Shown: in pieces, positions 14,329 through 19,356 of the stretch
How the letters are laid out: each line of letters opens with the position of its first letter
How positions within the stretch are numbered: position 1 is the stretch's first letter
DNA from: Gelidibacter sp035515035
Lineage (GTDB): Bacteria > Bacteroidota > Bacteroidia > Flavobacteriales > Flavobacteriaceae
DNA: 19,356 bases
Assembly: GCF_035515035.1 (NCBI RefSeq)
Contig: NZ_DATJCA010000166.1
Location: 1 to 19,356 of the forward strand
Direction of reading: 5' to 3'
The notes under the pieces: model-generated
What the model was told of the DNA's origin: nothing
The model's database searches: none
What the model saw: the letters and a program-made list of their open reading frames with translations, nothing else
Made by a program: the position numbers and the translations under genes

Positions 14329-14735
14329 TGAACTTTTGACTTTGATAGCAATTTTGAAGAAGTTTAAAAATCCTATTGTAGTGCGCGTTTTTTTCTATGT
14401 TAACACCAATCAAATCAAAAGAAAATAATTTTATTTGGAATTACAAAAATTCTTAACCGCAAGGAACATAAAGAAAAATCGCAAAGGAGCGCAAAGTTTT
14501 AGAAAGGAACTATTATAAAGCATTGCAAGCTTTGCGAAAACCTTAGCGTAAATATCAAAACCAAAACCTCTAAAAACACACAGATCCAAGTACGCCCCAT
14601 AGCATCACCCTGATTTGTCAATACAGACTGAAAGGCCGTTCCATTCGTGCACTGACAGATTTACATTTATGGGTATTTTCAACACCGACGGATTTGTGAA
14701 AATTCGTGCAATACGTGTCTACAAAAAGATGTTGA
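14329..14735. other. 407-base gap between convergent genes, filled with low-complexity word tracts
   Basis: No gene is supported. Block A (about 14452-14553) repeats variants of GCAAAG: CCGCAAGG, CGCAAAGGAGCGCAAAG, then, in reverse sense, GCTTTGCG and CCTTAGCG. Block B (about 14640-14722) repeats ATTCGTGCA: CATTCGTGCACTG, then AATTCGTGCAATACGTG. Both look like dispersed flavobacterial intergenic sequence. A T run at 14387-14393 follows a weak GCGC hairpin and is not a convincing terminator. Confidence 0.55.
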
Positions 14736-15377
14736 TTAGTTTTTATCCTCCAAAAGTGGCACAAACCTAAATTCGCCATACTCATGCTTTTCGAAATCTT
14801 TTAATCCGTTTCTAATGATTAAAGTCATGGTTTGCACCTGATCCCCAACCGGAATTACTAATCGGCCTCCAATTTTCAGTTGACTCATCAAGGGTTTTGG
14901 AACAAATGGCGCCCCAGCTGTGACAATAATACTATCAAAAGGCGCTTCTTCTTTTAGACCTTTGTACCCATCACCAAAAACGAGTTTTTTAGGACGATAG
15001 CCAAGTTTAGGCAGAAATTTACTGGTAATCTTAAAAAGTTCCAATTGACGTTCAATACTGTAAACTTTTGCACCCAATTCACATAAAACAGCGGTTTGAT
15101 AGCCACTTCCCGTACCTATTTCAAGAACTTTATCGCCAGGTTTGATCTGCATCAATTCCGTTTGGAATGCTACAGTATAGGGTTGCGAAATGGTTTGGTC
15201 TGCTGCAATTGGAAACGCTTTATCCTGATACGCATGATCCAAAAAGCTGGAATCCATAAATAAATGTCTCGGAATTTTACCGATGGCCTTAAGCACTTTT
15301 TCATCAGTAATTCCTTTATCCTTTATAATGTCAACAAGTTGCTGTCTTAAGCCCTTATGTTTAAATGTATCTTTCAA
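14736..15377 (-). CDS. pcm: Protein-L-isoaspartate O-methyltransferase
   Basis: PCM uses S-adenosylmethionine to methylate L-isoaspartyl residues in aged proteins, starting their repair. The 213-residue protein has the family blocks in order: AIGKIPRHLFM (31-41), AADQTISQPYTVA (58-70, with S64), SAM-binding motif I VLEIGTGSGYQTA (84-96), the acidic residue ending motif II in VYSIER (E109), FGDGYKG (134-140), IIVTAGAP (150-157) and the C-terminal FRFVPLLEDKN. The start is a TTG at 15377 (reading KDTFKHKGLRQQL next). No ATG exists in frame before residue 41, which is inside the conserved core, so the TTG start is well supported. It diverges from the Gfo/Idh/MocA gene. Confidence 0.95.
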   Translation of the reverse strand: MKDTFKHKGLRQQLVDIIKDKGITDEKVLKAIGKIPRHLFMDSSFLDHAYQDKAFPIAADQTISQPYTVAFQTELMQIKPGDKVLEIGTGSGYQTAVLCELGAKVYSIERQLELFKITSKFLPKLGYRPKKLVFGDGYKGLKEEAPFDSIIVTAGAPFVPKPLMSQLKIGGRLVIPVGDQVQTMTLIIRNGLKDFEKHEYGEFRFVPLLEDKN

Positions 15378-15417
15378 AGCGGTGGTAAGTTTGCAGGCTA
15401 AACTACTTCAAAAAACA

Positions 15418-15612
15418 GCAAAACCCAAATCAAAAATTCCAAATTCTAACTATTTGAAAATTTTTACGAGTCAAAATTAAAATGGCCCGCTTTAGTCCCA
15501 AAATTGTTTTAATCTCCTTAAAAAACCTCATACAAAACAAATTTGACAGTTCATTCGTAAATTAATTCGTATCGCCAGCTTCCAACTTCCAGCTTCATAC
15601 TTCAGGCTTTTT
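15418..15612. repeat. Low-complexity word tracts between pcm and the oxidoreductase gene
   Basis: Two or three tracts lie here. An A-rich one (about 15418-15450) repeats CCAAAT-type words. ATTCGTAAATTAATTCGT (15554-15571) repeats ATTCGT. A pyrimidine one (about 15577-15609) repeats CTTCCA-type words (CCAGCTTCCAACTTCCAGC, then TTCATACTTCAGGC). A close relative of the last is at about 2065-2100 (CTTCAAGCTCC, CTAACTTCCGACTCC). Confidence 0.55.
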
Positions 15613-15650
15613 TCTCTTTCCATTTCTTTTTTTCTGCCTTAAAAAAAAGC

Positions 15651-15658
15651 TATTTTTG
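15651..15658 (+). promoter_or_regulatory. -7 box TATTTTTG of the oxidoreductase gene
   Basis: A perfect TAnnTTTG match, 18 bases before the ATG at 15676. It predicts a leader of about 12 bases. The upstream region is a T-rich stretch without a clear TTG. Confidence 0.5.
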
Positions 15659-15675
15659 TATAAAACGTATCGTCT

Positions 15676-16635
15676 ATGTTAAAAGCAGGAGTTCTTGGTG
15701 CCGGTCATCTAGGAAAGATTCACTTACGCCTTCTACAGCAATCTGAAAAGTTCAACTTGGTTGGATTTTTTGACGCTGATGAAGTCAATGCAAAAAAAAT
15801 TGAAGCCGAATTTGGATATAAATATTTTGATACTATTGAAGGTCTCATCAATGCTGTTGATGTGGTTTCCATTGTAACGCCAACATTGTCCCATTATGAA
15901 TGTGCAAAATTAGCGATTTCTAAAGGCAAACACATCTTTATAGAAAAGCCTATTACCAATACGGTTGTGGAGGCTGAAACTATCAGGGCGTTGGTAGCAC
16001 AAAACAATGTGAAAGGTCAGGTGGGCCATGTAGAACGTTTCAATCCTGCGTTTAAGGCAGTCAGAGACCAAATACACAAGCCCATGTTTATTGAAAGCCA
16101 TAGATTGGCAGAATTCAATCCGCGAGGTACCGATGTTCCTGTGGTTTTGGATTTGATGATCCATGATATTGACATCATTTTGAGCGTGGTCAATTCTAAA
16201 GTCAAGAATATTTCGGCAAGTGGTGTTTCCGTTATTAGTGAAACGCCGGATATTGCCAACGCACGGATTGAATTTGTAAATGGTTGTGTGGCTAATTTAA
16301 CCGCCAGCAGAATTTCCTTAAAAAACATGCGTAAAACACGGTTCTTCCAAAAGGACGCCTATATCTCGGTTGATTTTTTGGAGAAAAAATGCGAAGTGGT
16401 CAAGATGAAAGATGCGCCATTAAGTCCTGGCGATTTTGATATGATCCTTCAAAATGCCGAAGGCGTAAAGAAGCAAATTTATTTTGACAATCCTGAAATC
16501 TCCAATAATAACGCCATTTTAGATGAATTGGAGTCTTTTGCAGACGCCATTAATAATAATACAAAACCAATTGTCACGCTCCATGATGGAACGGAAGCTT
16601 TGCGTGTCGCAACGATGATTATCGATCAGTTTTGA
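15676..16635 (+). CDS. Gfo/Idh/MocA family oxidoreductase
   Basis: The 319-residue NAD(P)-dependent sugar or cyclitol dehydrogenase-like protein has an N-terminal Rossmann fold with GVLGAGHLGKIHLRLL (5-20), the acidic FFDAD (31-35) that binds the ribose, VVSIVTPTLSHYE (63-75) and the family signature EKP (90-92, in IFIEKPITN). The C-terminal alpha/beta domain carries GHVERFNP (117-124) and DLMIHDIDI (159-167), where H163 and D166 are candidate catalytic residues. The GAGHLGKIHL start resembles the UDP-GlcNAc 3-dehydrogenase (GnnA)-like branch; this is an impression, and no partner aminotransferase is in the window. The substrate is therefore open. The gene heads a plus-strand series with the 3-hydroxybutyryl-CoA dehydrogenase 150 bases downstream. 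Confidence 0.9.
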   Translation: MLKAGVLGAGHLGKIHLRLLQQSEKFNLVGFFDADEVNAKKIEAEFGYKYFDTIEGLINAVDVVSIVTPTLSHYECAKLAISKGKHIFIEKPITNTVVEAETIRALVAQNNVKGQVGHVERFNPAFKAVRDQIHKPMFIESHRLAEFNPRGTDVPVVLDLMIHDIDIILSVVNSKVKNISASGVSVISETPDIANARIEFVNGCVANLTASRISLKNMRKTRFFQKDAYISVDFLEKKCEVVKMKDAPLSPGDFDMILQNAEGVKKQIYFDNPEISNNNAILDELESFADAINNNTKPIVTLHDGTEALRVATMIIDQF

Positions 16636-16785
16636 TCCGGTAGGCGAGTTTCCGAATAATTAATTCGACACATTAAAGAGCTACCACCTTCTTAAGACCA
16701 GTTACTAGGTTTTGAGAGTGACATAAACCAGGAAATTTAATAAGAATAAAATCTCCTCTTTGGAGGATACACAAAACATATTTCA

Positions 16786-17673
16786 ATGAAAAACATAGCC
16801 GTAATTGGAGCAGGAACCATGGGAAATGGCATTGCACATACCTTTGCTCAAAGTGGTTTTAAAGTCCAATTAATTGATATTAGTGAAGATTCACTCAAAA
16901 AAGGAATTGATACCATCACCAAAAACTTGGATCGCATGGTGGCCAAAGAACATATTACCGAGGCTCAAAAACAGAAGACCCTGAGTAATATTTCCACATT
17001 TACAGATATGTCTGAAGGTGTTAAAAAGGTCGAACTAGTCGTGGAAGCCGCTACGGAAAACATCGACTTAAAAATCAAAATATTCAAACAATTGGACGAC
17101 ATCTGTTCCAAAGACACTATTTTGGCAACCAACACCTCTTCAATTTCCATCACGCAAATTGCGGCCGCCACGTCGCGGCCAAAACAAGTGATCGGAATGC
17201 ATTTTATGAACCCAGTTCCGATTATGAAGTTGGTGGAAATCATTCGTGGGTATAATACCAGTGACGAGGTGACCAAAACCATTATGGCCCTTTCCAAAAC
17301 CTTAGGAAAAGACCCCGTTGAAGTGAATGATTATCCAGGATTCGTGGCCAACAGAATTTTGATGCCAATGCTCAATGAATCTATTGAAACGCTCTACAAT
17401 GGCGTTGCTGGTGTTACAGAAATCGATACCGTTATGAAACTTGGGATGGCGCATCCTATGGGGCCACTGCAATTAGCAGATTTTATTGGATTGGACGTTT
17501 GTCTTTCCATATTAAATGTAATGTATGACGGATTCAAAAATCCAAAATACGCGCCTTGTCCATTGCTAGTCAATATGGTCAGAGCCGGAAAACTCGGAAT
17601 CAAATCAGGTGAAGGGTTTTATGACTATTCTGAAAACAGAAAAGCCGAGAAGGTAGCGGAGCAGTTTTTGTAG
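16786..17673 (+). CDS. 3-hydroxybutyryl-CoA dehydrogenase
   Basis: The enzyme interconverts acetoacetyl-CoA and 3-hydroxybutyryl-CoA with NAD(P)H, in butyrate or fatty-acid type acyl-CoA metabolism. The 295-residue protein is the single-function short form. The N-terminal Rossmann domain has IAVIGAGTMGNGIAHTFA (4-21), and D31 is the residue that contacts the adenosine ribose. The catalytic set is S118 in NTSSI, H139 in GMHFMNPVP, E151 in KLVEIIRG and N189 in FVANRILMP. The C-terminal 3HCDH domain includes MKLGMAHPMGPLQLADFIGLD and ends KSGEGFYDYSENRK. ATG start at 16786. It follows the oxidoreductase gene by 150 bases; a weak TAGGTTTT box lies at 16706-16713. The physiological pathway is not fixed by the neighbours. 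Confidence 0.95.
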   Translation: MKNIAVIGAGTMGNGIAHTFAQSGFKVQLIDISEDSLKKGIDTITKNLDRMVAKEHITEAQKQKTLSNISTFTDMSEGVKKVELVVEAATENIDLKIKIFKQLDDICSKDTILATNTSSISITQIAAATSRPKQVIGMHFMNPVPIMKLVEIIRGYNTSDEVTKTIMALSKTLGKDPVEVNDYPGFVANRILMPMLNESIETLYNGVAGVTEIDTVMKLGMAHPMGPLQLADFIGLDVCLSILNVMYDGFKNPKYAPCPLLVNMVRAGKLGIKSGEGFYDYSENRKAEKVAEQFL

Positions 17674-17701
17674 TCTGCAGTCGCAATGTTTAGTGTTCAG
17701 G

Positions 17702-17916
17702 GATCCTGAAAATTCTGAAACCCAAACATGGTTGGAATTTGCATTGGCATGCGAATATATTTCCCAAACTGAATCAAAATGCTAAAAGATAAATCCGTCG
17801 AAGTTGGCAAACTTATTAACTATATGATCCAAAATCTGGACAAATTTGGTTCAAAACAACCATCAACTGTTTACTGTTCACTGACCACTGAACACTTGAT
17901 TAGACTGAATACTTGA
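17702..17916 (+). pseudogene. Frameshifted remnant of a four-helix-bundle (S23/Avd-like) protein gene
   Basis: Two frames read as consecutive halves of one protein. From 17702 the frame gives DPENSETQTWLEFALACEYI, then SQTESK, to about 17779. A shift into the frame of the ATG at 17779 continues MLKDKSVEVGKLINYMIQNL, then DKFGSK. The pattern ETQ-x-WLEFALACEYIS ... S-x-EVG-x-L-x-x-M-x-x-N-x-x-KF is what I recall for the C-terminal half of small four-helix-bundle proteins related to 23S rRNA intervening-sequence proteins and Avd. The N-terminal half is missing: word-like DNA (TTTAGTGTTCAG) precedes it. The second frame runs on as QPSTVYCSLTT through a word tract to a TGA at 17916. It is judged a decayed gene; a sequencing frameshift would not restore the missing N-terminus. 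Confidence 0.55.
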
Positions 17917-17930
17917 TTAGACTGAATACT
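17863..17930. repeat. ACTGTTCACTG word tract with a perfect 17-base tandem repeat
   Basis: ACTGTTTACTGTTCACTGACCACTGAACACTT-type words (17867-17898) lead into two exact copies of ACTTGATTAGACTGAAT (17894-17910 and 17911-17927) plus ACT. A matching fragment TTTAGTGTTCAG lies upstream at 17689-17700, so the two tracts flank the four-helix-bundle remnant. Confidence 0.75.
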
Positions 17931-17936
17931 AAAAAA

Positions 17937-19175
17937 ATGGCCAACATCATCCCATTCAAAGCTGTAAGACCAACGCGAGACAAAGTGAGTTTGGTAGCGG
18001 CACGTTCCTATCAAAGTTATACTTTGGAACAACGTGAGTCGCGATTACGAGATAATCCATTTTCATTTTTACACATTGTCAATCCTGGTTATAAATACGA
18101 TAAACAAATTTCTGGGGACGCACGTTATCATCTCGTTAGAAACAGATATTTGGAATTTAAAGAAGATGCCATCTTTGTACAGGATGATAAACCCTGTTAT
18201 TACGTCTATCAGATTACCGATAGAGATCAGCAGGTTTTTAACGGTATAATTGCCGCTGTAAGTGCTGAAGATTATGAAAACGACATCATCAAAAAACACG
18301 AAGACACCATAGAATATAAGGAAGTCATCTTTAAAGATTATTTGAAAACCGTGGGATTTAATGCTGAACCAGTACTCCTAACCTACCCTGATAATGTAAT
18401 CATCGCACAAATTATTGAACAGGTACAAAAAGATCGGGCCGAGTTTGAATTTACAACAACCTATAGAGATACACATTTGTTGTGGAAGGTTGAAAATGAT
18501 GAGCAATTAAAACAAATTGAGCATGAATTTCAACAGATGGAAACAATTTATATTGCCGATGGGCATCACAGGTCAGCATCCTCTTACTTGCTCTATAAAG
18601 ATTTAAAAGAAAATAATCCAGACCATAATGGACACGAATCCTATAACTTTTTTATGAGTTATCTCATTCCTGAGTCCGATTTGCGGATCCATGAGTTCAA
18701 CCGTGTTATCAAAGATTTGAACGGTTTGACCAAAGAAGAATTTTTAATTCAGTTGGATATGGTCTATCGGATTGAAAACAGAGGACAAACCCCATACAAG
18801 CCAATAAAAACCCATCAATTTAGCATGTATTTGGACGGTGACTTCTATTCGCTCCACTTACGAAAAACAGGTTATGAGATAGCGTCCTCTTTAGACAACT
18901 TGGATACACAAATTTTGTTTAAATCTATTTTAGAACCTATTTTAGGGATCCATGATTTAAGAAATGATGAGAGGATTGGTTATATCAATGGGAAAAAAGA
19001 CATCGTATCTATGAAAAGTGCGATAGATGAAGGGAGTTATAGGGTGGGATTTGGAATGGTTCCTGTCTCTATTGAAGAGATGAAAACCATTGCTGATGAT
19101 GGGCTTAAAATGCCGCCAAAGAGCACCTTCATTGAACCTAAACTAAGGAGTGGGGTCACAATTTATGAGTTTTAA
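17937..19175 (+). CDS. DUF1015 family protein
   Basis: The 412-residue cytosolic protein begins MANIIPFKAVRPTRDKVSLV. It shows the family blocks NPFSFLHIVNPGY (40-52), HEDTIEY (121-127), GFNAEPVLLTYPD (140-152), FTTTYRDTHLLWKV (172-185), IADGHHRSASSYL (206-218), YNFFMSYLIPESDLRIHEFN and the C-terminal KLRSGVTIYEF. The DGHHR block suggests a bound metal or phosphate, but the enzymatic role of DUF1015 is not established to my knowledge; members often sit near serine-biosynthesis genes, which are not seen here. The frame is open to a TTG at 17913. That TTG lies inside the tandem repeat, and the family starts at MANIIPF, so 17937 is chosen. The next gene starts 64 bases downstream. Confidence 0.9.
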   Translation: MANIIPFKAVRPTRDKVSLVAARSYQSYTLEQRESRLRDNPFSFLHIVNPGYKYDKQISGDARYHLVRNRYLEFKEDAIFVQDDKPCYYVYQITDRDQQVFNGIIAAVSAEDYENDIIKKHEDTIEYKEVIFKDYLKTVGFNAEPVLLTYPDNVIIAQIIEQVQKDRAEFEFTTTYRDTHLLWKVENDEQLKQIEHEFQQMETIYIADGHHRSASSYLLYKDLKENNPDHNGHESYNFFMSYLIPESDLRIHEFNRVIKDLNGLTKEEFLIQLDMVYRIENRGQTPYKPIKTHQFSMYLDGDFYSLHLRKTGYEIASSLDNLDTQILFKSILEPILGIHDLRNDERIGYINGKKDIVSMKSAIDEGSYRVGFGMVPVSIEEMKTIADDGLKMPPKSTFIEPKLRSGVTIYEF

Positions 19176-19188
19176 AAAACATAACTTA

Positions 19189-19221
19189 TTTGTTGTTATA
19201 GGTAGCTAACTAAACAACAAA
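19189..19221. promoter_or_regulatory. 9-bp inverted repeat between the DUF1015 gene and yggS
   Basis: TTTGTTGTT (19189-19197) is the perfect reverse complement of AACAACAAA (19213-19221), with 15 bases between that contain the palindrome TAGCTA. An A-rich stretch, not a T run, follows on the plus strand, so it does not look like a forward terminator. It ends 18 bases before the yggS ATG. Confidence 0.4.
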
Positions 19222-19239
19222 AATAAAAAATTAACGATC

Positions 19240-19356
19240 ATGAGTATACAGGAAAAATTGAATCATATAAAATCGACACTGCCAGATCACGTTACCTTGG
19301 TAGCGGTTACAAAAACAAAATCTGTTGAGGAAATCATGGAAGCCTACAATGCCGGA
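19240..19356 (+). CDS. yggS: YggS/PROSC-family PLP homeostasis protein, N-terminal 39 residues (partial)
   Basis: From the ATG at 19240 the frame stays open for 39 codons to the window edge: MSIQEKLNHIKSTLPDHVTL, then VAVTKTKSVEEIMEAYNAG. The LVAVTKTK block holds the PLP-binding lysine (K25, equivalent to the first K of AVSKTKP in E. coli YggS), and the spacing from the N-terminus fits the family. These single-domain TIM-barrel proteins buffer free pyridoxal phosphate and have no known catalytic reaction. Only the first strand and helix are visible, so the call rests on that block and on the context downstream of the DUF1015 gene. Confidence 0.88.
   Translation, partial: MSIQEKLNHIKSTLPDHVTLVAVTKTKSVEEIMEAYNAG

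Noticed and set aside
14370..14395. Terminator after the DUF5686 gene
   Set aside because: The T run is present, but the preceding GCGC stem is too short to call.
14440..14735. CRISPR array
   Set aside because: The repeated words are short, degenerate and irregularly spaced, with no constant repeat and spacer lengths and no cas genes nearby.
16741..16784. Small hairpin TCCTC-TTTG-GAGGA before the 3-hydroxybutyryl-CoA dehydrogenase gene as a riboswitch
   Set aside because: Only five pairs, with no further structure around it; compatible with chance.

Overview
The window is an ordinary chromosomal stretch of a marine-type Flavobacteriaceae (Bacteroidota) genome. The evidence is the AT-rich base composition, the lack of purine-rich ribosome binding sites, several upstream boxes of the Bacteroidota form TAnnTTTG (often with TTTG about 19-23 bases upstream), lineage-typical families (DUF5686 outer-membrane protein, flavobacterial lipoproteins, bacillithiol-linked YtxJ) and the protein sequences themselves. 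No phage, transposase, CRISPR array, tRNA or rRNA was seen.

Layout. 1-450 (minus) is the 5' third of glyA, divergent from fahA (696-1991), which ends in a long terminator hairpin. A lipoprotein gene follows (2153-3337). A minus-strand pair, ytxJ (bacilliredoxin-like) then a membrane PH-domain gene, lies at 4375-3457. The chaperone gene clpB (4767-7382) has an inverted repeat far upstream and a strong terminator downstream; a small orphan gene follows (7556-7945). A 397-base gap with three perfect hairpins precedes the nucleoside-salvage run deoC, deoD and a secreted histidine phosphatase (8343-10266). The phosphatase gene overlaps tail to tail with a minus-strand lipoprotein gene (11023-10259). 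smpB (11115-11573) is divergent from that gene. A structured leader or small RNA (about 11710-11828) precedes a DUF5686 outer-membrane protein (11848-14328). After a 407-base gap, pcm (minus, TTG start) is divergent from a plus-strand series: Gfo/Idh/MocA oxidoreductase, 3-hydroxybutyryl-CoA dehydrogenase, a decayed four-helix-bundle (S23/Avd-like) gene, a DUF1015 gene and the start of a YggS-type PLP protein.

Functional themes. Protein quality control is represented by ClpB (disaggregation), SmpB (trans-translation), PCM (isoaspartate repair) and YtxJ (thiol redox). Catabolism and salvage are represented by FahA, DeoC/DeoD and 3-hydroxybutyryl-CoA dehydrogenase. These look like housekeeping neighbours, not one dedicated system.

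The least explained material is intergenic: (i) the element between smpB and the DUF5686 gene, with a promoter-like box, a 16-base palindrome and an 8-bp closing stem around internal hairpins, compatible with a short 6S-type RNA or an undescribed leader; (ii) low-complexity 'word' tracts at several places, one fused to the frameshifted four-helix-bundle remnant; (iii) inverted repeats upstream of clpB, deoD and yggS. All functional statements come from reading the sequence and from family knowledge; no search or folding program was run.
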